From assembly GCA_016743945.1 (NCBI GenBank), contig JADGFI010000008.1:124001-188000 (forward strand): 64,000 nucleotides of DNA, given 5' to 3'. The DNA comes from Desulfobacteraceae bacterium. GTDB lineage: Bacteria; Desulfobacterota; Desulfobacteria; Desulfobacterales; Desulfobacteraceae. This document shows positions 1 to 8,622 of the stretch, one piece after another. Positions within the stretch are counted from its first letter, which is position 1. Each line of letters begins with the position of its first letter. The position numbers and the translations under genes are program-made. The notes under the pieces were generated by a model that had not been told where the DNA came from, ran no database searches, and saw nothing but the letters and a program-made list of their open reading frames with translations.

Positions 1-30
1 TAAGGCTATCTCAAATGTTTTTTTGGCCAT
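1..30 (-). CDS. xseB: Exodeoxyribonuclease VII small subunit, N-terminal fragment
   Basis: Only the first ten codons lie in the window; the gene runs off the left end. They read MAKKTFEIAL, which matches the usual N-terminus of XseB. The ATG follows the xseA stop codon directly with no gap, the normal xseA-xseB arrangement. XseB pairs with XseA to degrade single-stranded DNA. The identification rests on ten residues and the neighbour, so it is likely but cannot be checked further here. Confidence 0.75.
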   Translation of the reverse strand, partial: MAKKTFEIAL

Positions 31-1407
31 TTATTTTTTCTCCACCCGGGTCACCAGGCGTCCTTTAGATAATACTATTTCAATTTGATCATCAACGGCT
101 GCATCCGCAGCATCCATGAGTATTTTTTTTCCGGGTAAAATTCTTGCGATACTATACCCGCGATCCAGAACGGATCTGGGGTTAAATGCAGCAAGTTTTA
201 CCCCCAACTCCCTGGTTTTTGTTTTCCAGGCAAAAAGGCGGCTATCCATTTTTTGTCCCAGGGCCGTGGTAAATCTTTCCACCTGTTTTTTGTGCTCCCC
301 GATGTTTACCAGGGGCGTTCTTCCCTCCAGGGTTTTTTGTAGCCAGGATATCCGTTCCCGGTTATGTCGAACCCGGGTTTTAAGCGTTCGCTTCATCCGT
401 TGGTCATATTCTTCAATTCTATTTTTAAAGTCATTTATGATGCGATCAGGGCTTTTGAGTCGGGAATTGAAGTCGTCTAATTTTTGCTGAAAGAAATTTA
501 GTCGTTGGCCCATGGCATGGCCAAGGGATGCCTGAAGCGTATTAATCCTTTGAATCAATGCGCTTTTGTCTGGAAGGGCCAATTCTGCAGCAGCCGAAGG
601 GGTAGGGGCCCGAAGATCAGCCACAAAATCGGCAATGGTAAAATCGGTTTCATGACCCACCCCTGTAATAACCGGAATTTTTGATTCAAATATGGCCCTG
701 GCAACCCGTTCACTATTAAAGGCTGCAAGATCTTCGATGGATCCGCCGCCCCTGGCAAGTATAATAAGATCCGCCTTTTTGGAAACAAGGTTTACGGTTA
801 CAATGGCCTTTGCAATCTGGTTTTTGGCAGTTTCCCCCTGAACTTTAACAGGGACAATTTCAAGATGGCACCCGGAAAAACGACGGCGGGCTACATGGAT
901 GATATCCCGGACAGCCGCACCGGTCCCAGAGGTGATCACATTTATTTTAGATGGTAAAAAAGGTATTGGCTTTTTATGTGCATCTTCAAAAAGACCTTCG
1001 GATGCCAGTTTTTTTTTCAATTGTTCAAAGGCAACCTGCAAGGAACCAATTCCTTCAGGTTCCATGTGTTCAAAAATTAATTGATAGGATCCCCGGGGTT
1101 CATAGAGAGAAATCCTGGCAAGGCCGATAATCTTCATGCCCGATTCCGGTTGAAATTTCAGGCCTCGTTTCTGATTTTTAAACATAACACAGGAGATGAC
1201 GGCATTTGCATCTTTCAAGGAAAAATAGGAATGACCAGATGCAGGCGTGGCATAATTGGAGATTTCCCCCATGATCCATAAAAAAGGGAACCGTTCTTCA
1301 AGAAGAAATTTGATTTCCCTTGTCAAGGTTGAAACCGAATACATATGCCCATTATTTTTTTGTGCTGTTTTCATTTTCTTATAAACCCCATGCAATAGCA
1401 AAGTCAT
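31..1407 (-). CDS. xseA: Exodeoxyribonuclease VII large subunit
   Basis: Cytoplasmic catalytic subunit of exonuclease VII, which cuts single-stranded DNA into oligonucleotides during repair. The 458-residue protein has the family's order: an N-terminal OB-fold (about residues 22-120, with YSVSTLTREIK and GEISNY), then the catalytic domain with the conserved stretches TSGTGAAVRDI, LARGGGSIEDL, GVGHETDFTIAD and RAPTPSAAAELA, then a coiled-coil C-terminal part ending in DRGYSIAR. The start is uncertain: ATG codons at 1407, 1374 and 1344 are all in frame and none has a strong ribosome binding site. The family normally begins close to YSVSTLTREIK, so the last two are reasonable alternatives. The gene is directly followed by xseB. 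Confidence 0.95.
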   Translation of the reverse strand: MTLLLHGVYKKMKTAQKNNGHMYSVSTLTREIKFLLEERFPFLWIMGEISNYATPASGHSYFSLKDANAVISCVMFKNQKRGLKFQPESGMKIIGLARISLYEPRGSYQLIFEHMEPEGIGSLQVAFEQLKKKLASEGLFEDAHKKPIPFLPSKINVITSGTGAAVRDIIHVARRRFSGCHLEIVPVKVQGETAKNQIAKAIVTVNLVSKKADLIILARGGGSIEDLAAFNSERVARAIFESKIPVITGVGHETDFTIADFVADLRAPTPSAAAELALPDKSALIQRINTLQASLGHAMGQRLNFFQQKLDDFNSRLKSPDRIINDFKNRIEEYDQRMKRTLKTRVRHNRERISWLQKTLEGRTPLVNIGEHKKQVERFTTALGQKMDSRLFAWKTKTRELGVKLAAFNPRSVLDRGYSIARILPGKKILMDAADAAVDDQIEIVLSKGRLVTRVEKK

Positions 1408-1505
1408 AATTTATAAAACAATGGCATGGTTTTAACAATACTAATCTGGGGTTCTGGACAAAATTTTAGCGGTGAACATGGGCTGACAAAAAAAACATAT
1501 TTATA

Positions 1506-1536
<31 letters not shown>

Positions 1537-1589
1537 TTGTTTTTTTGTTAAAAACACCCGATAAAATAGTGCCTAACCAAATTGTAATC

Positions 1590-1617
1590 TTGAAATATCC
1601 CCTTCCCGTGTTATATT
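1590..1617 (+). promoter_or_regulatory. Probable sigma-70 type promoter of the Bax-inhibitor gene
   Basis: TTGAAA (1590-1595) and TATATT (1612-1617) are each one mismatch from consensus, with a 16-base spacer. They lie about 50 bases upstream of the ATG at 1667. Read by eye only. Confidence 0.45.
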
Positions 1618-1666
1618 AACTTTTAGCTATCATATTGACCAAATGTTTTTATTCGGAGGATTTACA

Positions 1667-2374
1667 ATGAACGCAAATTTATCATTTCAACAAACCAGTG
1701 CTGTAACCAAAGTCAACGCCTTTATCAGGAGTACCTATAATTGGATGGCCCTCGGCCTGGTTGCAACTGGATTAACATCTTATTATGTTTCTACCAGCGA
1801 ACCTATTCTTCAAATGATTTTCGGCAATTCAATGATGCCAATTGTGCTTATGATCGCCTTGGTTATTCTTTGCGGTTATCTCGGCGCACGGGTTCAAAAG
1901 ATGCAGGCCAGTACAGCCACTGGTCTTTATGTGACACTGACTGTTCTTTACGGCGTTTGTCTGGCACCGATTTTTCTGATGTATACGCAGACTTCCATTG
2001 CTTCAACATTTTTTATCTGTGCGGCAACCTTTGGCAGCGCAAGCATCTACGGCATGGTAACCAAAAAGGATTTGACAGGAATGGGTCAGTTCTTGATGAT
2101 GGGACTTATGGGCATATTCATTGCCATGATCGTCAACATGTTCATTGGCAGCTCTGGCATGCAGACCATCATTTCCATGATCGCCGTTGTGATATTTACC
2201 GGGTTGACCGCCTATGACACCCAGAAACTCAAATCCATGGCCGTCAGTATTCCTGACAATGCATCGGGTGCCATGGTAAGAAAAGGTGCAATTATGGGGG
2301 CATTAAGCCTTTATCTTGACTTCATGGGATTGTTTGTCCATCTGCTTAGTCTGCTTGGTGTTGCAAGAGACTAA
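1667..2374 (+). CDS. Bax inhibitor-1/YccA family integral membrane protein
   Basis: A 235-residue, very hydrophobic inner-membrane protein with about seven transmembrane segments. It resembles the YccA/YbhL/TMBIM family, whose members act as pH-sensitive calcium leak channels or modulators of membrane proteases such as FtsH. Family marks are the N-terminal VNAFIRSTYNWMALGL, the central TAYDTQKLK and the C-terminal LSLYLDFMGLFVHLL. The start at 1667 is preferred over the in-frame ATG at 1643 because GGAGG lies seven bases upstream. It is monocistronic, with its own promoter and a strong terminator. The exact cellular role cannot be told from sequence. Confidence 0.9.
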   Translation: MNANLSFQQTSAVTKVNAFIRSTYNWMALGLVATGLTSYYVSTSEPILQMIFGNSMMPIVLMIALVILCGYLGARVQKMQASTATGLYVTLTVLYGVCLAPIFLMYTQTSIASTFFICAATFGSASIYGMVTKKDLTGMGQFLMMGLMGIFIAMIVNMFIGSSGMQTIISMIAVVIFTGLTAYDTQKLKSMAVSIPDNASGAMVRKGAIMGALSLYLDFMGLFVHLLSLLGVARD

Positions 2375-2403
2375 TCCTAAAACAATTTTAGGTAAATACA
2401 TAA

Positions 2404-2439
2404 GGGTGGTGCCTGATTCAGGCACCACCCTTTTTTTTT
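2404..2439 (+). terminator. Rho-independent terminator after the Bax-inhibitor gene
   Basis: A perfect 12-bp stem (2404-2415 with 2419-2430) with a 3-base loop is followed by nine T. The reverse direction lacks a T run, so it ends the plus-strand transcript only. Confidence 0.95.
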
Positions 2440-2460
2440 GCGCATAAATTGATGTCTTTT

Positions 2461-3801
2461 TTAGATACTGTCCCTTATGGCCTGGCAGATCTTTTCACAG
2501 CATTCCCGGGTTATATCTTCTTTTGGCCCCTCTACCATCACCCTGAGCAAAGGTTGGGTTCCAGAATACCTGACAAGCACCCTTCCCTGTTCTCCCAGGA
2601 AGGTTTCGACTTCCTTGATCGCGGCTGCAATTATTGGGATTTTTGTAAAATCAGGACGAGAGGCATCCACTTCCTCATTCATCAGTATCTGTGGGTAGAC
2701 TGTCATAACCTCGGCAAGCTCGGATAAGGATTTTCCGGTTCCTGCCATGACCTCAAGAAGTTTTAAGGCGGTGAGCATCCCATCGCCAGTTGAGTGTTCT
2801 TTAAGAAAGATCATGTGCCCAGAATCCTCACCGCCGATGGTGGCATTGGTCTCCTGCATCCGCTCCAGGACCTTGCGATCTCCAACATCGGTTATTTCAT
2901 GATTGATTCTCAATGTTTTCAAGGCATTTACCAAACCGATATTGCTCATTATTGTACTTACAACTATGTTATTATCAAGAACGTTTTTGGCTTTTGCATA
3001 CTTGGCACAGATCCCAAGAATCCGGTCTCCTGTGATTTTCTTGCCCGTTTCATCCACGGCAATCAGCCTGTCTGCATCTCCGTCAAATGCCAGGCCGATA
3101 TCAGCCTTTTTATTTAGAACTTGGGATGATACATCCTGTGTGTGCTGGGAGCCGCAATTATCGTTGATATTTTTACCGTCCGGCTGATTGTGGATGAAGA
3201 CCGTGTCGAATAGTTTTTTGTTGAAGACAAGAGTTGCGCATTCATAGGCAGCACCGTTAGACGTATCAATGATCAATTTAAGTTTTCTATCAGGTTTCCT
3301 GAAAGGAAACTTTTTCAGAAGGAATCGCGAGTATGTTTCACAACTATCTGGAATTACACTGATTCTTCCCACTATCGTTCGTGGAACATTCTTGTTTTCT
3401 CCTAGTATACAGGATTCTATGTCTTCCTCTTGGGCATCAGTGAGCTTTACCCCGCCCTGGCCAAAAATCTTAATTCCATTATCATGATAGGGATTATGGG
3501 ACGCAGAGATGACAATCCCGGCACCCACCCCATCCAAGCAGGTACTCAAATATGCCACACCAGGAGTGGGTATCACGCCTGTCAGAAGTACATTCACACC
3601 CACCGAGGCAATGCCTGCAGCCAGGGCTGATTCCAGCATGTCGCAGCTTTCCCGGGTATCCTTTCCAATGACAATAGCCTTCTGCCCTGTCTTTTTTGCC
3701 AACAGGCCCACAGCTTGTCCTGTTTTTAATGCAATTTCACAGGTAATGGGGTATATATTTGCTCTACCCCGGATACCATCAGTTCCAAAAAGTTTTCCCA
3801 T
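2461..3801 (-). CDS. glmM: Phosphoglucosamine mutase
   Basis: Converts glucosamine-6-phosphate to glucosamine-1-phosphate, the step before UDP-GlcNAc for peptidoglycan and lipopolysaccharide. At 446 residues it has the usual GlmM length. It shows the N-terminal LFGTDGIRG, the phosphoserine loop VISASHNPYHDNG (about residues 97-109), the metal-binding FDGDADR and the C-terminal phosphate-binding RYSGTQPLLRVM. It lies 23 bases downstream of the left-handed beta-helix gene on the same strand and is probably co-transcribed with it. The ATG has an AGGAA about ten bases upstream. Confidence 0.97.
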   Translation of the reverse strand: MGKLFGTDGIRGRANIYPITCEIALKTGQAVGLLAKKTGQKAIVIGKDTRESCDMLESALAAGIASVGVNVLLTGVIPTPGVAYLSTCLDGVGAGIVISASHNPYHDNGIKIFGQGGVKLTDAQEEDIESCILGENKNVPRTIVGRISVIPDSCETYSRFLLKKFPFRKPDRKLKLIIDTSNGAAYECATLVFNKKLFDTVFIHNQPDGKNINDNCGSQHTQDVSSQVLNKKADIGLAFDGDADRLIAVDETGKKITGDRILGICAKYAKAKNVLDNNIVVSTIMSNIGLVNALKTLRINHEITDVGDRKVLERMQETNATIGGEDSGHMIFLKEHSTGDGMLTALKLLEVMAGTGKSLSELAEVMTVYPQILMNEEVDASRPDFTKIPIIAAAIKEVETFLGEQGRVLVRYSGTQPLLRVMVEGPKEDITRECCEKICQAIRDSI

Positions 3802-3824
3802 GTAAAATTAATTCCTGTTTTTTT

Positions 3825-5051
3825 TTATGTAAAGATCAACAAAGGAGTAGTGATTTTTTCTTCAATCCCATAAAGCCATTTGCTTCCTGTCATTGAAACC
3901 ATTGGATTAAGTTCCTGGACAATTTGAATATAATTTTGTCCTTTGTCTGTAATCGCAATTTCAATTGCTCGAACAAAGGATTCCCCTTCTTTATTCATGA
4001 GATCTGAAGCCAGTTTTTTATTAAAAACATCTTCTGCTTTGTTCAGCATATCAAGGGCAGTATCATGCAGACAAATGGCATTGGTTTCCTTACCCTTACT
4101 GCTGGCAACTAAAATTTGTTTTGAAATTAATAATTTTTCTTTAAAGGGTTTCAACCGGCTGATTCGTTCTTCAATGCAGCCAGCCAAATTTTCTTGCATC
4201 CCCAAAAGTAGCTCTCCTGATAAATAATCATGGATAAAAAGGGGTCTGACATGATGGTACCAGGCCTTTAGGGATATCAACCCGGCGATATAGGCAACAT
4301 TATTGTTAACAATCTTATCCACCTGGGCATATACGCCCATTCTGCGGGGAAGGGAAACTTCCTTGAATCCGCCGCCTAAAATCATCCGATCATTTTTAAG
4401 TTCATTTTTTCGAATGATGGACCCGGCAGCAGTTATACATCCGTATCCCATTCTAAGGGGTCCCACAATGCCCCCCTGCCCTCCCAAAAATATGGGTTTC
4501 TGATTCAGCATAACCCCTTGGTGAACATTTCCCATCATTGAGGCGGTGGCTTTGTCCTGATTGGGGGTATAATTAAAATGGATAAAAGAAGATCCTACCT
4601 CGGAATGGTCTTTCCGACTGGTGCCGCCGGCCATGAAGCAATCACAAAAATTAATCAGACTGCCCAGTGTGACAAAGGGGAAAAGAATGGTTTGCTTTAA
4701 TCCCACCGTATGGGCGGCATTGGCTTCTTCTTCCAGAATGGTTCCCTTTCTGACATGTGCTCCGGATGCAAAGGTATTCTTTCCAGCAAAAACAGCGTCT
4801 TGAAAAAAACCACCGTCAAGCCGGGTTTTTTCCCCAAGCAGGGTGTTCTCCAAGGTAACAGGTGCCTCATATCCAATCCTGGAATTGGGCATAATTAAAG
4901 ATCGGTCTCCGATTATTTTAGTACCGGAATAGAGGGTAACCCCTTGCCCTGATATTCTATCAATATTAACATCATCACCAATATAAACAGATTCTGGATT
5001 GGGAATATTGACCCCTTTTTGACCGAGTAAATCTACTTTTTTAATATTCAT
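3825..5051 (-). CDS. Left-handed beta-helix (hexapeptide-repeat) protein, GlmU-like acyl/nucleotidyl-sugar enzyme of unclear activity
   Basis: A 408-residue protein. The first ~240 residues carry imperfect hexapeptide repeats typical of a left-handed beta-helix (turns around IGDDVNI, GVTLYSGTKIIGD, SRIGYEAPVTLEN, VRKGTILEE), as in the acetyltransferase half of GlmU. The next stretch has GGTSRKDHSEVGSSFIHFNY and a glycine-rich FLGGQGGIVGPLRMGYG. The last ~150 residues are predicted helical, without a family I can name. No N-terminal Rossmann pyrophosphorylase domain is present, so this is not a complete GlmU. Its place directly upstream of glmM suggests amino-sugar nucleotide metabolism; that is inference. 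Substrate and chemistry are unknown. Confidence 0.6.
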   Translation of the reverse strand: MNIKKVDLLGQKGVNIPNPESVYIGDDVNIDRISGQGVTLYSGTKIIGDRSLIMPNSRIGYEAPVTLENTLLGEKTRLDGGFFQDAVFAGKNTFASGAHVRKGTILEEEANAAHTVGLKQTILFPFVTLGSLINFCDCFMAGGTSRKDHSEVGSSFIHFNYTPNQDKATASMMGNVHQGVMLNQKPIFLGGQGGIVGPLRMGYGCITAAGSIIRKNELKNDRMILGGGFKEVSLPRRMGVYAQVDKIVNNNVAYIAGLISLKAWYHHVRPLFIHDYLSGELLLGMQENLAGCIEERISRLKPFKEKLLISKQILVASSKGKETNAICLHDTALDMLNKAEDVFNKKLASDLMNKEGESFVRAIEIAITDKGQNYIQIVQELNPMVSMTGSKWLYGIEEKITTPLLIFT

Positions 5052-5058
5052 AAATCCA

Positions 5059-5088
5059 GTATTAATTATCTTAGGGTTTAATTGTCAA
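5059..5088 (-). promoter_or_regulatory. Possible promoter of the beta-helix/glmM operon
   Basis: On the minus strand a perfect TTGACA (5088-5083) is followed, after 17 or 18 bases, by TTAATA or TAATAC. The -10 match is weak, and the transcript start would lie only a few bases upstream of the ATG at 5051. Confidence 0.3.
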
Positions 5089-5207
5089 GGTTTTTTGCAG
5101 AGTACCGGCCTTAGCGTGGAAAATTATGGTCATTTTTATTTACAGATCCCCAAGAGGTTGGTAATTAATCCTTGGATCTAAAATTATAATAAAAGGAAGT
5201 GGTCTTA

Positions 5208-5645
5208 ATGGAATATGAAGAGTTGAAGAATAAAAATACCTATGAAATTAAAGAGCTGCTGGGTTCTTTAGAGACCATTGACAATGTGAACCCATTGGTT
5301 TGTATTTGTATGGATCTTTGTGATCGAATTGCCCGTTTGGAAGAGCAGGTTGAAAACCTTAAACCCAAAAATAAAGAGGAACAAGACAAAACAAAAAATT
5401 TGCAACCTAATATGGGGGGGAAAACCAATGGAGAAAAAACAGATAAGTTAAAGGAACAAATTAGAGAAGCGGCGGGGGTTGCTCAAAAACAAGATAATTC
5501 CGGAGAATTTAATCCCATGTCCTGGTTAGATTTAGAGCTTGAAAATAATCCTGGGTCTTTTGACAGTTTTTTTGATAGGATCTGGGATGAATTAGCGGAG
5601 AATGAACAAGTGCAACGAACCAAGGCAATCAGAGGGGCTTTGTAA
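5208..5645 (+). CDS. Small hypothetical acidic protein
   Basis: I do not recognise a family. The 145-residue product is charged and soluble, with no signal peptide or membrane segment. Residues 1-55 look helical and may form a coiled coil (EELKNKNTYEIKELL, RIARLEEQVENL) with a small cysteine group, CICMDLCD. A polar low-complexity linker follows, then a helical C-terminal part rich in aromatic residues around SWLDLELENN. ATG 5208 is chosen over GTG 5199 because AAGGAAG at 5193-5199 is correctly spaced for it. It lies 42 bases upstream of pgi on the same strand and is probably co-transcribed. No function can be assigned. Confidence 0.75.
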   Translation: MEYEELKNKNTYEIKELLGSLETIDNVNPLVCICMDLCDRIARLEEQVENLKPKNKEEQDKTKNLQPNMGGKTNGEKTDKLKEQIREAAGVAQKQDNSGEFNPMSWLDLELENNPGSFDSFFDRIWDELAENEQVQRTKAIRGAL

Positions 5646-5687
5646 ATTATAGAACTTTGTAAGGTATAGAAACAACAGGAGGATACA

Positions 5688-7343
5688 ATGCTGTCAAAAG
5701 GCCTGCTCCATCCAGATATTTCCAAAAACCGGGGTATTTTCAGGGAATTGACTGAACTATCAACCTGTTTTGGGACCCAGCCCTATCATTTAAAACAGCT
5801 TATCGGTCAACCTGAAAGGTTTGCCGAATTTTCCCTGAAAGCCAAGGATTTTTTTTTCGATTTTTCCCGTCAGCGGCTTGATGCTACTGTCTTTAAATCC
5901 TTGATCCAGCTGGCAAAAGAGACAAAGGCCTGCCAGCGCTTTTCAGACATGGTAACGGGTATACTTGTAAATACAACTGAAAAAAGAGCAGCTCTTCATA
6001 CCGGGGCGCGGGCATTTTCAAAGGATGCCCTGAAGGTGGGTGATATAGATGTTTATTCCGAGATGGACAGGGTCAACCGTGAAATAAAAGACTTTTCTTT
6101 GGCTGTTCACCAGGGGACGCTAAAAGGCAGCACAGGCAAAGCTTTCACCCAGGCAGTTGTCATCGGTATTGGCGGATCCTATCTGGGGTGTGAATTTGTA
6201 TTTGAGGCCTTGAAACAATCCATTTATCCAAAAATAAGCCTAAATTTTTTGCCCAATGTGGATATCGATAACTTTAATAACGTTATTAAAAAAATTGACC
6301 CGGAAACCTGTTTGTGGATCGTGATTTCAAAATCTTATACCACCACAGAAACCATGGCCAACCTTGCCCAGGCAAAATTGTTTTTAAAGACCCATGGGCT
6401 TTTCCCTGAAGATCACCTGGTGACGGTGACAGCCAAGGGAAGCCCGGGGGATGATCCTTTAAATCCGGTTCTTGCCGCTTTTCATATGTTTGATTTTATC
6501 GGTGGCCGTTTCTCCGTCACCTCGGCTGTGGGAGGCGTGCCTTTAAGCCTTGCCTTTGGCTTTGATAATTTTGAAAAATTTTTAAAGGGCTGCCATACCA
6601 TGGATACCCATGCACTGACGGCGCCCGAATCTCAAAATATCCCCTTGGTGGCTGCCCTGATCAGTATCTGGAATACCTTTTTTTTAAATTATCCCGCCCA
6701 GGCCATCATCCCCTATTCCAGCGGATTATCAAAATTGCCGGCCCACATACAGCAGCTTTACATGGAAAGCATCGGAAAACACGTGTCCCGGGACGGGCAA
6801 TTTCTCATTCGACCCGCAGGCTCCATTATTTTTGGCGAACCCGGAACCAATGCCCAGCATTCTTTTTTTCAGTTAGCCCACCAGGGACCGGCCTTTCCCA
6901 TTGAATTTATCGGTGTTGTCAAACCTGCTTATACAGGTGCGTGTGCCCGATCAAAAGGGGTGACCAATCACCAGGAACTCTGGGCCAATATGATTGCACA
7001 GACTCTGGCGCTGGCCGTTGGCAAAGACGATGGGGTTCCGGCAAAATCCTTTGACGGCAACAGACCCTCCTCTTTGGTCCTCATCAAGGACCTTTCCCCG
7101 GAAAGCCTGGGGAAGTTATTGGCCTTTTATGAGGCCAGAACCGTGTTCGAGGGGTTTATTCTGGGCCTTAATCCCTTTGACCAGTTTGGTGTGGAGTTGG
7201 GCAAAATTCTTGCAGGAGATATCCGCAATGAAATTGATCTTAAAAACCAATCCCTGAAGAATGGAGTGGATCATGATTTTGAGCATTTGGAAGATGCAAA
7301 AAGATTTTATTTAGACACCTTGTTCAAAGGTTCCCTGGAATAA
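5688..7343 (+). CDS. pgi: Glucose-6-phosphate isomerase
   Basis: Interconverts glucose-6-phosphate and fructose-6-phosphate in the cytoplasm, for glycolysis/gluconeogenesis and for supply of the amino-sugar pathway encoded just upstream (glmM). The 551-residue protein shows the PGI phosphate-binding segment VIGIGGSYLGCEF (about residue 160), SKSYTTTETMANL, the family signature FGEPGTNAQHSFFQLAHQG and the C-terminal FDQFGVELGK. The length is normal for the longer bacterial form. The ATG is preceded by a strong AGGAGG. It is convergent with fabH. Confidence 0.96.
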   Translation: MLSKGLLHPDISKNRGIFRELTELSTCFGTQPYHLKQLIGQPERFAEFSLKAKDFFFDFSRQRLDATVFKSLIQLAKETKACQRFSDMVTGILVNTTEKRAALHTGARAFSKDALKVGDIDVYSEMDRVNREIKDFSLAVHQGTLKGSTGKAFTQAVVIGIGGSYLGCEFVFEALKQSIYPKISLNFLPNVDIDNFNNVIKKIDPETCLWIVISKSYTTTETMANLAQAKLFLKTHGLFPEDHLVTVTAKGSPGDDPLNPVLAAFHMFDFIGGRFSVTSAVGGVPLSLAFGFDNFEKFLKGCHTMDTHALTAPESQNIPLVAALISIWNTFFLNYPAQAIIPYSSGLSKLPAHIQQLYMESIGKHVSRDGQFLIRPAGSIIFGEPGTNAQHSFFQLAHQGPAFPIEFIGVVKPAYTGACARSKGVTNHQELWANMIAQTLALAVGKDDGVPAKSFDGNRPSSLVLIKDLSPESLGKLLAFYEARTVFEGFILGLNPFDQFGVELGKILAGDIRNEIDLKNQSLKNGVDHDFEHLEDAKRFYLDTLFKGSLE

Positions 7344-7401
7344 GTCGTGGGATTTACCGCTCATCACAAATGTCTGATTAGCCAATATTTGATTTACCAA
7401 A

Positions 7402-7432
7402 GGGCCCATGAGGAAATAACCTTCATGGGCCC
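7402..7432. terminator. Hairpin between convergent pgi and fabH
   Basis: A perfect 10-bp inverted repeat (7402-7411 with 7423-7432), GC-rich, sits between the two converging genes. There is no clean T run on either strand, so it may be a transcript-end hairpin or a stabiliser, not a classical terminator. Confidence 0.5.
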
Positions 7433-7470
7433 CAGGTAAAAAAAAGCTATACTTCAGTATATTAGATCCA

Positions 7471-8484
7471 TTACAAAAACCGGTAGATACAAGCCCCCCA
7501 GGTAAGGCCGGCGCCAAGTGCGGCAAAAAGCACGGTCTCTCCGGATTTACCGATTCGTCCCTGTTCAATGGCTTCATGGAGGGCAAGGGGAATGCTGGCA
7601 GCAGTGGTATTGCCGTATTTTTCAATATTATGAAATATTTTGTCCTCGGGAAGTTTTAAAAATTGCCCAAAGGCCTGGTTGATTCTCTTGTTTGCCTGGT
7701 GGGGAATAACAAGGTCAATCTGGTCAAGGCCGATCCCGGCCTTTTCAAGAGCTTCATGGGTTACCTTTGGCAGCAGTCGAACCGCTTTTTTGAAAATACT
7801 CGGTCCGTCCATGACGGGGAAATACCGGGGATCGTCAAGGGACACGCCCGGGGGATTTCGCTGGGGAAGCCTGGATGCCGGTAGTTCCGCCATCAAAGAT
7901 TCTGCAAAATTTCCATCTGTATGGAGAGCCGAGGCCAAAAGACCGACACTCTCTTGGGTATCAACCCCTTCAATACAGACAGCTGCTGCTCCGTCCCCGA
8001 AAATAACGGTAACGTCCCTGCCCCGGGTGGACTTATCCAACCCGGAAGAATGAACTTCTCCGCCCACCACCAGCACCTTTTTGGCAAGACCTGTTTTGAT
8101 GTAAGCATCTGCCGTGGCAAATCCATACAAAAAACCCGTGCACTGTTGGCGGATGTCCAGGGTCGGGGTTGAATTCAATCCCAGTTTGGCCGCTAAAAAA
8201 CATCCGCATCCCGGAAACATGATGTCCGGGCTCAGGGTGGCAAATATGATAAAATCCAAATCATCTGGTGTCCATCCGGCTTCGTCAAGTGCCTGTTTGG
8301 CAGCTTCAAGCCCAAGATCAGATGCACCCGTCACCCCCTCTTCAGGTATCCAATATCTTTGTTTAATCCCGGTTCGTTGCTGGATCCATTCATCCGAGGT
8401 ATCCATAATTTTTTCAAGATCTTTATTGGTAACCAGGTTGGGGGGGACAAACTTACCCGTACCTTTTATAATGCTTTTTATCAT
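7471..8484 (-). CDS. fabH: 3-oxoacyl-[acyl-carrier-protein] synthase III (KAS III)
   Basis: Condenses acetyl-CoA (or a related starter) with malonyl-ACP to begin fatty-acid synthesis. The 337-residue protein has the KAS III triad: Cys115 in QQCTGFLYG, His262 in VIPHQANKRI and Asn292 in EKYGNTTAAS. It also has the N-terminal DEWIQQRTGIKQR and GDGAAAV. The start at 8484 is chosen over 8520 because AGGGAG lies just upstream and the family begins with a short hydrophobic strand like IKSIIKGTG. It stands alone, away from other fab genes, so a role with an unusual starter or in secondary acyl synthesis cannot be excluded. Confidence 0.93.
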   Translation of the reverse strand: MIKSIIKGTGKFVPPNLVTNKDLEKIMDTSDEWIQQRTGIKQRYWIPEEGVTGASDLGLEAAKQALDEAGWTPDDLDFIIFATLSPDIMFPGCGCFLAAKLGLNSTPTLDIRQQCTGFLYGFATADAYIKTGLAKKVLVVGGEVHSSGLDKSTRGRDVTVIFGDGAAAVCIEGVDTQESVGLLASALHTDGNFAESLMAELPASRLPQRNPPGVSLDDPRYFPVMDGPSIFKKAVRLLPKVTHEALEKAGIGLDQIDLVIPHQANKRINQAFGQFLKLPEDKIFHNIEKYGNTTAASIPLALHEAIEQGRIGKSGETVLFAALGAGLTWGACIYRFL

Positions 8485-8622
8485 TTGGAACTCCCTGTCT
8501 GTGATATTCAAAAGTATCAATTGCTAAATATTAAATACTGCTATATTATTCACGCCTTATAATATTTATTTGCTTTTTAGGCAAGAAACTTAACTTAAAA
8601 TCAACTATAATTTAAGGAAACC

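Noticed and set aside
5158..5190. TTGGTA/TATAAT promoter before the 145-residue gene
   Set aside because: TATAAT is perfect, but the -35 spacing is 21 bases, and the start would fall on the ribosome site.
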